Below the pieces are notes generated by a model. That model saw only the letters and a program-made list of their open reading frames with translations, did not search any database and had not been told where the DNA came from. This document shows, in pieces, positions 7,572 through 16,708 of a stretch of 64,000 nucleotides of DNA; position 1 is the first letter of the stretch; each line of letters opens with the position of its first letter. This stretch comes from Bacteroidales bacterium (GTDB lineage Bacteria > Bacteroidota > Bacteroidia > Bacteroidales > UBA932): the NCBI GenBank assembly GCA_017519185.1, contig JAFWSX010000006.1, forward strand, positions 160,084-224,083, written 5' to 3'. Position numbers and translations under genes: made by a program.

Positions 7572-9779
7572 ATGAATATCACATCTGCAGACCTCCACGC
7601 AAAACTCAAAAGCTTCTTCGGCTTCGATGCCTTCAAGGGCCTCCAGGAAGAGATCATTATGCATCTCATCGGGGGCGGTGACGCTTTTGTCCTGATGCCT
7701 ACGGGTGGCGGCAAGTCGCTTTGCTACCAGCTGCCTGCATTGTGTATGGAAGGCACGGCAATCGTGATATCACCTTTGATCGCCCTGATGAAAAACCAGG
7801 TCGACGCCATCCGCGGTTTCGTGCAGAACAAGGAGGGCATAGCGCATTTCCTTAATTCATCTCTCTCGAAGTCGCAGATACAAGTGGTCAAGGACAATCT
7901 TTCAGAAGGACTTACAAAACTGCTCTATGTGGCTCCGGAGTCCCTGACGAAAGAAGAGAATATCGCCTTCCTCAAAACTCTCAAGATTTCTTTCTACGCC
8001 ATCGACGAAGCCCACTGTATTTCAGAATGGGGGCACGATTTCAGGCCGGAGTACCGCCGTATCCACGAGATAATAGAAAGAATAGGGAAGGCCCCAGTCA
8101 TCGCATTGACGGCGACGGCGACTCCCAAGGTACAGTCCGACATCCAGAAGAATCTGGGTATGCTGGACGCCAAGGTCTTCAAGTCGTCCTTCAACAGGCC
8201 GAACCTCTATTATGAGGTGCGCGACAAGTCCAATCCCAAGAGAGACATCATCAAGTTCATCAAGGACAATCCCGGCAAGAGCGGCATCATTTACTGCCTG
8301 AGCCGCAAGAAGGTCGAGGAGCTTGCACAGCTGCTCAATATGAACGGTATCAAGGCGTTGCCCTATCACGCGGGCCTGGATGCGGCTACCCGTTCCCACA
8401 ACCAGGATGCCTTCCTGATGGAGGAAATCGACGTTATCGTGGCAACCATCGCCTTCGGCATGGGCATAGACAAGCCTGATGTCCGCTTTGTCATACACTA
8501 CGATATTCCCAAGAGCCTCGAGGGCTACTATCAGGAGACCGGACGTGCCGGCAGGGACGGTGCTGAAGGCAAGTGCATATCCTTCTACAGCTACAAGGAC
8601 ATCCAGAAGCTTGAGAAGTTCATGCAGGGCAAGCCGATTTCAGAGCAGGAGATCGGAAAGCAGCTCCTGCTTGACGTAGTGTCTTATGCAGAGACCAACC
8701 AGTGCCGCCGCAAAATCCTGCTGAACTATTTCGGCGAGGATTATACTGAGTGCAACTGCGCTGCCTGCGACAACTGCCTCGTGCCGAAGAAGCAGTTCGA
8801 CGGCAAGGCGCAAATGCATCTGGTGATGGAACTGATTCTCTCTCTGAAGGAATACTTCAAGGCCGAGTACCTTGCCGACATCCTGTCTGGCGTTTCCAAT
8901 TCGGTCATCAAGTCATACAACCACAACAAGCATCCTCTGTTCGGAGCAGGGAAGGACAAAGGACCAAGGTTCTGGGCCGCTGTCATCCGTCAGGGGCTGG
9001 TGCTCCATCTGCTCGACAAGGACATCGAGCGTTACGGTCTGATCTTCGTCACTCCTGAGGGTATGAAGTTCTACGAAACTCCATATACCATAATGCTGAC
9101 CGAAGACCGTACTTTCGTTGACGGTGAGGATGATGACGACAGCGATTCTCTCATCACTCCGAAGCACGTTCCGGCAAGCGGAGGCGGAGATCCCGTGCTG
9201 CTGGCAATGCTTAAAGACGTGCGCAAGTCCGTATCCCGCAAGGCCAATCTTCCTTCGTGGATCGTATTCACCGACCAGTCGCTTGAGGATATGTCGATAA
9301 TGTATCCCATAACGCTGGACGAGCTGAAGAAATGCCAGGGAGTAGGAGAGGGCAAGGCACGCAAGTTCGGAAAGGAGTTCGTTTCGCTCATTGCCAAGTA
9401 TGTAGAGGAGAACGACATCATGCGGCCTGACGACTTCGTGGTGCGTACGGTTGCCAACAAGTCCGCCGTCAAGGTGTTCATCATCCAGAGCATAGACCGC
9501 AAGATACCTTTCGAGGACATCGCGAGGGCGAAAGATATGGAGATGAGCGAGCTTATCGACGAGCTCGAGAGCATCGTCAACTCCGGCACACGCATCAACA
9601 TAGACTACTACATCCGTCAGAATCTTGACGAGGACAAGATGGATGAGATCTACGAATATTTCAAGGAAGAAGCCCAGAGCGATTCTGTTTCAGACGCCCT
9701 TAAGGAACTTGGTCCTGATTTCGAGGAGGAAGAGGTGCGACTGGTGCGCATCAAGTTCATTTCCGAGCTCGGCAACTGA
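7572..9779 (+). CDS. recQ: ATP-dependent DNA helicase RecQ
   Basis: 3'-5' DNA helicase for recombination and fork repair. Walker A is PTGGGKS at residues 43-49 and the DEAH box is at 145-148, followed by the aromatic-rich loop SEWGHDFRPEY. The helicase C domain carries ETGRAGRDG. The zinc-binding domain cysteines are in CRR...CNCAACDNC. An HRDC domain lies at about 530-610. A further winged-helix-like tail of about 110 residues follows, and its acidic end is common in Bacteroidetes RecQ. Length 735 suits that architecture. Its 3' end overlaps the convergent tilS by 23 bases, so no terminator separates them. Confidence 0.97.
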   Translation: MNITSADLHAKLKSFFGFDAFKGLQEEIIMHLIGGGDAFVLMPTGGGKSLCYQLPALCMEGTAIVISPLIALMKNQVDAIRGFVQNKEGIAHFLNSSLSKSQIQVVKDNLSEGLTKLLYVAPESLTKEENIAFLKTLKISFYAIDEAHCISEWGHDFRPEYRRIHEIIERIGKAPVIALTATATPKVQSDIQKNLGMLDAKVFKSSFNRPNLYYEVRDKSNPKRDIIKFIKDNPGKSGIIYCLSRKKVEELAQLLNMNGIKALPYHAGLDAATRSHNQDAFLMEEIDVIVATIAFGMGIDKPDVRFVIHYDIPKSLEGYYQETGRAGRDGAEGKCISFYSYKDIQKLEKFMQGKPISEQEIGKQLLLDVVSYAETNQCRRKILLNYFGEDYTECNCAACDNCLVPKKQFDGKAQMHLVMELILSLKEYFKAEYLADILSGVSNSVIKSYNHNKHPLFGAGKDKGPRFWAAVIRQGLVLHLLDKDIERYGLIFVTPEGMKFYETPYTIMLTEDRTFVDGEDDDDSDSLITPKHVPASGGGDPVLLAMLKDVRKSVSRKANLPSWIVFTDQSLEDMSIMYPITLDELKKCQGVGEGKARKFGKEFVSLIAKYVEENDIMRPDDFVVRTVANKSAVKVFIIQSIDRKIPFEDIARAKDMEMSELIDELESIVNSGTRINIDYYIRQNLDEDKMDEIYEYFKEEAQSDSVSDALKELGPDFEEEEVRLVRIKFISELGN

Positions 9780-11076
9780 TTCTTACCACCCTTTTTGTAT
9801 CAGAAGTAATCCTGTAGCGGTCGTCTGTGCGAAGGCCTGCTATGCAGACTATCTGTTCGTTCCCTTCGCTGTCGAGGGTGGTGACCACGGTCTGGCGCTG
9901 CTTCTGCTCCAGGTCGAGCTTGAGGTCGGTGAAGAAATCGCTGAGCTTGCGGAATCCTTTCATCCCGAACGGCCTGAAACGGTCGGCTGCCTGCCAGCGG
10001 CGGCATTCGAGCGGAAGCCGGACCTTGTCAGCGTCGACGAACAAGACTCTGCCGTCAGCCGAGCGCGGGTCGAAACCTTCAACTATGTCGAAAATCGAGA
10101 TGTCCACCTGCACCGGGTCGGAGTCGGCAAGGGGGTAAACCTTCAGGAACCTGCGGTCGCGGATGACCTTGTGGGTGCTGCTGAAGAAGGTCTTGCCGCT
10201 CTGCCCTTCAAGAGCCGTCTCTATCCTGTCCAGGATGTCATCGCCGAATCCGAAAGGCTGCAGCAGCCTGAAAAGCCAGTATCGTGGACAGCTCTCTTGC
10301 TCCAGACGGTCTATGTTGATGCAGAGAACATCATCTTCAAGGCGGGTCAGCACTTTCTGCTTCTCTTCGAGCAGTCCGTCGAGCAGAGTCTCAATCTCTG
10401 CGAAATGGGCCATCTCACGGCTCGCTGTTTCCAGAAATGAAGGATTTATCCGCAAGAACTGGGGAAACACCTCGTTGCGGATGCGGTTGCGTGCGAAGTT
10501 GCTGTCACTGTTGGTGGCATCCTCGCGGTGGTGGATTTGGTTTTCCAGTGTGAAATTCTCTATCTGCTGTCTCGTGAAGGCGAGGAGTGGTCGGATGACC
10601 TTGCCGCTGACCTCCTTCATCCCGGCGATGCCGCGGATGCCGGTGCCGCGCAGCAGGTTGAGATACATAGTCTCCGCTGCGTCGTTGCGGTTGTGGGCTA
10701 CTGCGAGGAAGTCGAAGCCATGCTCATCGAGCAGGGTGCCGAACCAGCCGTATCGCAGTTCGCGCGCCGCCATTTCGATGGAAATGCCCTTGTTCGCGGC
10801 GTATCCGCGGGTGTCGAAGCGCGTAGTGAAGAACTCCACGCCGTTGTCCTCGGCCCAGTCCCTGACAAACGCCTCGTCACCGTCGCTATCCTCGCCTCGC
10901 AGCGAGAAGTTGACGTGGGCAATGGCGAATGAGGGTTTCAGCCTGCTGCCCATGAAGAGCTCGGCCATGCACATAGAGTCAATGCCTCCGCTGACTCCGA
11001 GCAGAAAACGATGTCCTTCCTCTCCTGCAATACGCAGAAGGGTTTTGTCAAATTCGCCCTGAAGGGAGCGGGACAT
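9757..11076 (-). CDS. tilS: tRNA(Ile)-lysidine synthase
   Basis: Attaches lysine to C34 of tRNA-Ile(CAU), which lets it read AUA codons. The ATP pyrophosphatase PP-loop SGGIDS is at residues 29-34. It is followed by the family's NFSLRGEDSDGDE and HNRNDAAETMYLNLLRGTG blocks. The C-terminal half carries the tRNA-binding domain. Length 439 is normal. The start codon shares one base with the stop codon of the DUF3078 gene (TGATG), so translation is probably coupled. Last gene of the proS-DUF3078-tilS operon. Confidence 0.96.
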   Translation of the reverse strand: MSRSLQGEFDKTLLRIAGEEGHRFLLGVSGGIDSMCMAELFMGSRLKPSFAIAHVNFSLRGEDSDGDEAFVRDWAEDNGVEFFTTRFDTRGYAANKGISIEMAARELRYGWFGTLLDEHGFDFLAVAHNRNDAAETMYLNLLRGTGIRGIAGMKEVSGKVIRPLLAFTRQQIENFTLENQIHHREDATNSDSNFARNRIRNEVFPQFLRINPSFLETASREMAHFAEIETLLDGLLEEKQKVLTRLEDDVLCINIDRLEQESCPRYWLFRLLQPFGFGDDILDRIETALEGQSGKTFFSSTHKVIRDRRFLKVYPLADSDPVQVDISIFDIVEGFDPRSADGRVLFVDADKVRLPLECRRWQAADRFRPFGMKGFRKLSDFFTDLKLDLEQKQRQTVVTTLDSEGNEQIVCIAGLRTDDRYRITSDTKRVVRISCRARK

Positions 11077-11996
11077 CAGAAGGTGTATGAGAAGCTCAGG
11101 CCAGAGATTTCCTTGAACTGCACACCGGGAATCTTGATGACGTTTCCATCCTCGTCAAGCACGGGTTTGCCTGCGGCGTCGGTCTTGTCGATGTGATGGA
11201 TCGTGTCGTCGTAGATGAGGTATGTCCTGAGAGTCACAGCAAGGAACTTGGTCAGCTGGGCAGTGATGTTCACGTCCCAGTTTACCTTGATGTTCAGGGG
11301 TTTGTTGAGGTAATCCGAGAACAGGGTGAGAGATGTGTTGGCCTGGAAACCTTCGAGTTTCACAGACGCGTCCACCTTCAGCTGGGCACCGAGTTCATAT
11401 CTCACATACTGGTCGGCTGCATTTCCGTAGATAGACCTCAGGTCAGGATCTTTTACAATTACCAGATTGCTGGTCAAGGGAGAAAAGTTGACCGTGAGGT
11501 TGGGCTTTGGAGTATATGTGACACCGAAACCGAGAGAGGTGTATGCAGGAGCGAAGAAATTCGAAACTATGGGGCTTCCCTTCATGTTCTTGTAACCTGT
11601 GGTGAACTGAGTGCGGAAGTTGTAGATTACAGAGAAATACCACTTGTCAGCGGCCTTGTAGCCGAAGTTGCTGTCAAGTATGATGCGGTCATCGCTCTTC
11701 TTGAAGCCTTCTCCCATATTCTGGATGAAGCCATAACCGAACTGTGCGCGGTTCTTCCAGATAGTCTTGTTCTTCTCATAGTTTGCGTTGAAATCAAGAT
11801 ATGAGTTCAACGAAACGGAGCCGAAGCCGCCGGCGGCCCAGTCCATCAGCGAAACTTGTGAGAAACCAAGCTGTGTCAGCAGAGAAGTATTCCAGTATTT
11901 GGGCACTTCTACGGCTGCGGAATCAGCGGCCTGCTCTTGCGCATACATAGCAGTGGCGCAGAGCATTACCATAATTGTGACCAGAAACTTTTTCAT
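11076..11996 (-). CDS. DUF3078 family exported protein
   Basis: 306 residues with a signal peptide (MKKFLVTIMVMLCATAMYA). The mature part is rich in alternating polar and aromatic residues (WKNRAQFGYGFI, KWYFSVIYNFRTQF, TPKPNLTVNFSPLT) and ends in Phe (SFSYTF). These are marks of an outer-membrane beta-barrel. The pattern matches DUF3078, a Bacteroidetes family of unknown function. It lies between proS (15 bases away) and tilS (1-base overlap); this linkage to translation genes probably reflects co-transcription rather than a shared job. Confidence 0.88.
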   Translation of the reverse strand: MKKFLVTIMVMLCATAMYAQEQAADSAAVEVPKYWNTSLLTQLGFSQVSLMDWAAGGFGSVSLNSYLDFNANYEKNKTIWKNRAQFGYGFIQNMGEGFKKSDDRIILDSNFGYKAADKWYFSVIYNFRTQFTTGYKNMKGSPIVSNFFAPAYTSLGFGVTYTPKPNLTVNFSPLTSNLVIVKDPDLRSIYGNAADQYVRYELGAQLKVDASVKLEGFQANTSLTLFSDYLNKPLNIKVNWDVNITAQLTKFLAVTLRTYLIYDDTIHHIDKTDAAGKPVLDEDGNVIKIPGVQFKEISGLSFSYTF

Positions 11997-12011
11997 AGCG
12001 CTGTGTGTTTT

Positions 12012-13490
12012 TTAGTATGCTTTGGCGAAGACCACGCGGCGTGTGCTCGGCTTGCCCGAATAGACGCATTTGCCCGGCTCTTCGCATACGAAACTGTCCG
12101 AAGGGATGCAGCGGATAGTGGCTTTTGTCTCTTCCTGTATCTTCAGCTCGGTCTCCGTTGTGCCGTCCCAGTGGCAGAGGAGGAAATAACCCTGCTCGAT
12201 CTTCTCCTTGAACTCTTCCCAGGTGTCCACCTTTATGGTGTGTGCCTCACGGAAGTCGAGGGCATTCTGGTAGATGTTCTTCTGGATTTCATCCATCAGC
12301 TTGACGACATAGTCAGCTATGCCTTCCTGCGGAATCGAATCCTTGGTGAGGGTGTCGCGGCGGGCAAGCTCCACAGTGCCGGAAGCGAGGTCGCGCGGAC
12401 CCATTGCAATGCGGCAAGGCACGCCCTTGAGCTCCCACTCGGCAAATTTGAAGCCGGGACGGAGATTGTCACGGTCGTCAATCTTGACAGAGAGCCCCTT
12501 TGCCTCCATTTCAGCCTTGAGAACCTCCATCTTTTCAACGAGGGCCGCGTGCTCTTCAGGAGTCTTGAAGATAGGAACCATCACCACGTGGATCGGAGCG
12601 AGTTTAGGAGGAAGCACCAGGCCGTTGTCATCGCTGTGGGCCATTATAAGGGCACCCATCAGACGGGTTGAAACACCCCAGGAAGTGGCCCATACATATT
12701 CGAGGCTGCCTTCTTTGTTGGCATACTGCACGTCGAAAGCTTTGGCGAAGTTTTGGCCGAGGAAGTGTGAGGTGCCGGCCTGAAGCGCCTTTCCGTCCTG
12801 CATCATAGCTTCGATGCAGTATGTGTCGATGGCGCCAGCGAAACGCTCGCTCTCAGACTTGTGACCTACTATTACAGGTACGGCCATGAATTCCCTTGCG
12901 AACTTTGCATATACGCCGACCATTTTCTCGGCCTCGGCAACTGCTTCAGCTGCAGTGGCGTGGGCCGTGTGGCCTTCCTGCCAGAGGAACTCGGCAGTGC
13001 GAAGGAACAGGCGGGTGCGCATCTCCCAGCGGACAACGTTGGCCCATTGGTTGATAAGCAGGGGAAGGTCCCTCCAAGACTTGATCCAGTTCTTGTATGT
13101 GTTCCAGATGATGGTTTCTGATGTGGGACGTATGATGAGCTCTTCTTCAAGTTTTGCGTCGGGGTCAACCACCACGCCGCTTCCGTCGGGATTGTTCATC
13201 AGCCTGTGGTGGGTCACCACGGCGCATTCCTTTGCAAAGCCCTCTACGTGCTCGGCTTCCTTGCTTAGGAATGATTTTGGAATGAAGAGCGGAAAATATG
13301 CATTGCTGTGACCGGTGTCCTTGAACATCTTGTCAAGAGTATGCTGCATCTTTTCCCAGATGGCATAGCCATAAGGTTTGATCACCATGCAGCCTCTGAC
13401 TGCGGAATTCTCCGCGAGATCGGCTTTGACAACCAGGTCGTTGTACCATTGAGAGTAGTTGTCACTCCTGCTGGTCAGTTCTTTTGCCAT
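12012..13490 (-). CDS. proS: Prolyl-tRNA synthetase, archaeal/eukaryal (short) type
   Basis: Charges tRNA-Pro with proline in the cytoplasm. At 492 residues it is the short type without the bacterial editing insertion. Class II motif 2 is seen in [23 protein letters not shown] and motif 3 in the [16 protein letters not shown] region. An anticodon-binding domain and a C-terminal zinc-type domain with Cys residues ([19 protein letters not shown]) follow. First gene of the operon with DUF3078 and tilS. An exact TACTTTTG box lies at 13562-13569. Confidence 0.96.
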   Translation of the reverse strand: MAKELTSRSDNYSQWYNDLVVKADLAENSAVRGCMVIKPYGYAIWEKMQHTLDKMFKDTGHSNAYFPLFIPKSFLSKEAEHVEGFAKECAVVTHHRLMNNPDGSGVVVDPDAKLEEELIIRPTSETIIWNTYKNWIKSWRDLPLLINQWANVVRWEMRTRLFLRTAEFLWQEGHTAHATAAEAVAEAEKMVGVYAKFAREFMAVPVIVGHKSESERFAGAIDTYCIEAMMQDGKALQAGTSHFLGQNFAKAFDVQYANKEGSLEYVWATSWGVSTRLMGALIMAHSDDNGLVLPPKLAPIHVVMVPIFKTPEEHAALVEKMEVLKAEMEAKGLSVKIDDRDNLRPGFKFAEWELKGVPCRIAMGPRDLASGTVELARRDTLTKDSIPQEGIADYVVKLMDEIQKNIYQNALDFREAHTIKVDTWEEFKEKIEQGYFLLCHWDGTTETELKIQEETKATIRCIPSDSFVCEEPGKCVYSGKPSTRRVVFAKAY

Positions 13491-13518
13491 ATCTTTTTAT
13501 TTTTGGTATAAATTTTGA

Positions 13519-13526
13519 TAAATTTG
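13519..13526 (+). promoter_or_regulatory. -7 box TAAATTTG for the Ser-rich lipoprotein gene
   Basis: Exact TAnnTTTG match 72 bases before the ATG at 13599, implying a leader of about 65 bases. It lies to the left of the proS box at 13562, so the two divergent transcripts would overlap. Confidence 0.5.
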
Positions 13527-13561
13527 CTTTGCAAACCGTTTTAAAGCGATTTTAGCGGTAG

Positions 13562-13569
13562 CAAAAGTA
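13562..13569 (-). promoter_or_regulatory. -7 box TACTTTTG for proS operon
   Basis: Exact TAnnTTTG match on the minus strand, 71 bases before the proS start. Confidence 0.5.
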
Positions 13570-13598
13570 ATAAAAATAACTTACATAAGGAGGTAACC

Positions 13599-15056
13599 AT
13601 GAAAAACAGAATGTTCCTAATGCTTCTAGCATCGTTGGTGCTCAGCTCTTGTGGCTCTTATGGCTACTATTCTTCTTCGTTGTATGACGATGGCATCTAC
13701 TACAAGCCTGACAGGGTAAGGATGATGACTGCCACTGAGGCCGCAGCAGAAATAGCCGCCGTTGAAAACGATGTGTTCACCGCCCGCGAGGCTACGAGGG
13801 ACACAGAAAGATATACGGTCCATATCGACAAGATCGCTGCAGACAATTCGGTATACGACCTTGCCGACGACGAAACTTATGAAAGCCGTCTTCGCAAGTT
13901 TGACGATACTGACATTACACTTACCGTGAATATCATTGACTACAATGATTACTGGACCAGCCCGTGGTACAATCCCTGGTGGGGTACATACCGCCGTTCT
14001 TGGTATTATCGCCCCTGGAGACTTGCCTTCTACGATCCCTGGTTCTACGATCCTTGGTATTATGATCCCTGGTATTACGATCCCTGGTATATAGGAAGCC
14101 CTTACTGGCACACTGCCTACTGGGCATCTCCGTTCTACTATGATTCTTGGTATCACCATCATCACTACTGGGCTTACGATCCCTATTACTATGGCCCTTA
14201 CTACGGCTACGGCTACGGTTACGGCGGATACTATGGCCCCGGCGGAAACTACATCGATGGTGGCGGACGCAGGAATGAAGTATACGGACGCAGGAACAGC
14301 TCGACAATCGCTGGCGCAGGCGCCACTTCTGCTTCACGATCAGGCTCTTTCGCAACAACAGGTTCTTCACGCAGGATTGACGGTGTGTCAGCAGCAGTTT
14401 CAAGCGCTTCATCAAGGGCAGTAGCCGAGTCTGCCGGAACCAAGGTGGTTTCAAGCAGGTCAGTAGGCTCAAGAGACGCTTCTACCGGCATCACCCGTTC
14501 AGTGAACAGCTCTTCATCATCAAGGGCTACCAGCTCACGCAGCACAGTAAACTCAGGCAGCACTACCCGCTCAAGCGCAGGTACCACAACCTCTTCAGGC
14601 TCACGCAGGTCTACTACTGTCAACAGCGGAAGCAGTTCTAACAGGTCTTCATCAGGCGTGTCTACCCGTTCAGGTTCAAGCACCCGTTCATCTGGCGTCA
14701 GCACACGTTCTGGCTCAACCAGCCGTTCATCAGGCGTGTCTACCCGCTCTGGTTCAAGCACCCGTTCATCTGGTTCTTCTACCAGATCATCAGGCTCAGC
14801 GACCCGTTCATCAGGCGTGTCTACCCGCTCTGGTTCAAGCACCCGTTCATCTGGTTCTTCTACCAGATCATCAGGCTCAGCGACCCGTTCATCAGGTGGC
14901 TATAGTTCAGGTGCCAGCCGTTCTAGCGGAGGTGGATACTCTGGCGGCGGATTCTCAGGCGGCAGCAGCTCAGGCGGCGGCGGTGGATTCTCAGGCGGCT
15001 CAAGCAGCGGCGGTGGAGCAAGCCACGGCAGCAGCGGGGGCGGCGGAAGACGCTAA
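13599..15056 (+). CDS. Ser/Arg/Gly-rich surface lipoprotein with aromatic repeats
   Basis: No known function. The signal peptide ends at a lipobox (LSSC, Cys18). Residues about 18-115 are ordinary sequence. A block of Tyr-Asp-Pro-Trp repeats (YDPWYYDPWY) and His/Tyr/Gly-rich sequence follows at about 120-215. About 200 residues are then built from STRSSG-type units, with a Gly-rich tail (GGGGFSGGSSSGGG) ending in RR. Length 485. The start has an unusually strong Shine-Dalgarno (AGGAGG, 7 bases before ATG), rare in this phylum. It could be a secreted adhesive or cell-surface matrix protein; that is inference from composition only. The downstream outer-membrane protein gene may be co-transcribed. 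Confidence 0.75.
   Translation: MKNRMFLMLLASLVLSSCGSYGYYSSSLYDDGIYYKPDRVRMMTATEAAAEIAAVENDVFTAREATRDTERYTVHIDKIAADNSVYDLADDETYESRLRKFDDTDITLTVNIIDYNDYWTSPWYNPWWGTYRRSWYYRPWRLAFYDPWFYDPWYYDPWYYDPWYIGSPYWHTAYWASPFYYDSWYHHHHYWAYDPYYYGPYYGYGYGYGGYYGPGGNYIDGGGRRNEVYGRRNSSTIAGAGATSASRSGSFATTGSSRRIDGVSAAVSSASSRAVAESAGTKVVSSRSVGSRDASTGITRSVNSSSSSRATSSRSTVNSGSTTRSSAGTTTSSGSRRSTTVNSGSSSNRSSSGVSTRSGSSTRSSGVSTRSGSTSRSSGVSTRSGSSTRSSGSSTRSSGSATRSSGVSTRSGSSTRSSGSSTRSSGSATRSSGGYSSGASRSSGGGYSGGGFSGGSSSGGGGGFSGGSSSGGGASHGSSGGGGRR
14730..14891 (+). repeat. Exact 81-bp tandem duplication in the Ser-rich gene
   Basis: Units 14730-14810 and 14811-14891 are identical and encode 27 residues each. Partial, diverged copies lie upstream from about 14660. 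Such repeats can change copy number by slippage or recombination and stay in frame. Confidence 0.95.
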
Positions 15057-15116
15057 GCACGCAACAATATGCTGCTTACAACAATTTTTCCCAACACAAA
15101 CAAAAACTTTACGGTG

Positions 15117-16646
15117 ATGAAAGCAATTAATAAAACAGCATTGACAGTTTTGTTGTTGTCCATCTCTTGGGCTGGCTTTGCCCAGGATACTGATCAGGCA
15201 TACAACTTCTCCGAGAATATGTACATAGGCTCTGCCCGTACTCTCGCAATGGGTAATGCGTTCACCGCTGTAGGCGGAGACCTCGGCGCTCTCAGCCTGA
15301 ATCCTGCCAGCAGCGGAGTCCTCAGGATGTCAGAGTTCGAGATATCTCCTTCACTCTTTTTCGCTGTGGGAAAAGCTGATTATCTCAACTCATACAACGA
15401 GGACAGCTTCACGAAATTCACACTTCCGAGCTTCGCATACAGCCAGCACATCTCAACCGGCCGTCTTTCAGGCCTTGTAGGCTTCAACTTCGGCTTCTCT
15501 TTCAACCGTGTCAAGAGTTTCAACTCAATAGTCAACACTGCCGGAACAATGAAGGCAGGAAGAGGCAACAACTCTTCAAGTTGGCTCGGTGACAAGACAA
15601 TGACCCTTCTCAATTATGATTCTGCCGATTATGGCGATTATAATTCAGACATTCCCTGGTCATCACAGCTCGCCTGGGACACCTGGCTGATCGAAGAAGT
15701 TGACGGACTCCTGCTCGGCGCTACCGAGAACTACGATTACGATATGGACAGGGCATATCTTGCTGGTGATATCTATCAGGGTATCTACCGCAGGACCACC
15801 GGAGGCATCGACGAGTTCACGGTTAACTGGGCCGGCAACTGGAATGACAACCTCTACGTAGGACTCAACATCAATATCTACGACGTAGAAATGAATGTGA
15901 GCGATTCATTCTCAGAGGAGGCTCTTAATTCACTCGATTTCGACTCAGGCATAATGAATTATACCTACGACTACTGGCAGAAGACTGTCGGTACCGGAAT
16001 CGGGCTGAAAGCCGGTGTCATCTTCCTGCCTACGGAGCATCTCCGTCTGGGAGCTACGATTTCGACTCCTACAAAGTACATCCTCACCGATTACTGGGGA
16101 GCAACGATGCGCAATAGCTTTGACAACGGCAACACGAACGAGTTCACTTCTCCGACCGGTCACTATGACTATCAGGTGGTGGCTCCGATGAGATACTCTC
16201 TCGGCCTTGCCTACACCCTCGGTACTTTCGGTCTTGTCAGTGTCGACTATGAAGGAGTCAACTATTCAGCTATGCGTATGAAAGATTACTACGGAGGAAC
16301 TGCTACCTTCAATGAAGACAATGCCTACATCCAGAGTAATTTCCTGCGAAATGCTAACATTGTCCGCGTAGGTGCGGAGCTGAACCTGACTCCCGCAATG
16401 GCGATCCGTGGTGGCTATGCATACTACGATGACGGAAGGCCGGCTTACAGAGCCAACCAGTTCGTTTCCTGCGGTCTCGGATTCAGACTCTCAAAGGGTG
16501 CAAATCTCGATCTTGCCTGGCAGAGCCAGTTGAAGAATGAAAACGGCTTCACCTTGTATGACGACTACGACGGATTCATAGCTCCGACAGGATTTGTAAG
16601 CAACGCCAACAACAAGTTGATGGCTACTCTCAGATTTAAATTCTAA
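15117..16646 (+). CDS. OmpP1/FadL/TodX-like outer-membrane protein
   Basis: Predicted outer-membrane beta-barrel for hydrophobic compounds. The start at 15117 opens a signal peptide (MKAINKTALTVLLL...GFA); the in-frame ATG at 15069 would precede it by 16 residues and overlies the intergenic gap. Family features are the early ARTLAMGNAFTAVGGD and LSLNPAS motif and a C-terminal Phe (LRFKF) suited to BAM recognition. Length 509. It ends 15 bases before a strong terminator. Substrate unknown. Confidence 0.88.
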   Translation: MKAINKTALTVLLLSISWAGFAQDTDQAYNFSENMYIGSARTLAMGNAFTAVGGDLGALSLNPASSGVLRMSEFEISPSLFFAVGKADYLNSYNEDSFTKFTLPSFAYSQHISTGRLSGLVGFNFGFSFNRVKSFNSIVNTAGTMKAGRGNNSSSWLGDKTMTLLNYDSADYGDYNSDIPWSSQLAWDTWLIEEVDGLLLGATENYDYDMDRAYLAGDIYQGIYRRTTGGIDEFTVNWAGNWNDNLYVGLNINIYDVEMNVSDSFSEEALNSLDFDSGIMNYTYDYWQKTVGTGIGLKAGVIFLPTEHLRLGATISTPTKYILTDYWGATMRNSFDNGNTNEFTSPTGHYDYQVVAPMRYSLGLAYTLGTFGLVSVDYEGVNYSAMRMKDYYGGTATFNEDNAYIQSNFLRNANIVRVGAELNLTPAMAIRGGYAYYDDGRPAYRANQFVSCGLGFRLSKGANLDLAWQSQLKNENGFTLYDDYDGFIAPTGFVSNANNKLMATLRFKF

Positions 16647-16660
16647 TTCTTAACACATAA

Positions 16661-16696
16661 TAAAAAAGGCTGTCCAATCGGACAGCCTTTTTTTGT
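16661..16696. terminator. Bidirectional intrinsic terminator
   Basis: Perfect 8-bp stem GGCTGTCC / GGACAGCC at 16668-16687 with loop AATC, A-run on the left and T-run on the right. It sits between the convergent FadL-like and sppA genes. Confidence 0.95.
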
Positions 16697-16708
16697 ATAT
16701 GTCAGCCA

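Noticed and set aside
9625-10440. Plus-strand open frame after recQ
   Set aside because: It lies over the well-supported tilS gene on the other strand and matches no family.
14249-14842. Minus-strand open frame of EPERVDTPDERV-type repeats
   Set aside because: Reverse reading of the Ser-rich repeat gene, with no promoter or start context.
14600-14897. Regular repeats that could look like a CRISPR array
   Set aside because: The repeats are in frame, contiguous without unique spacers and encode STRSSG units of a long protein.
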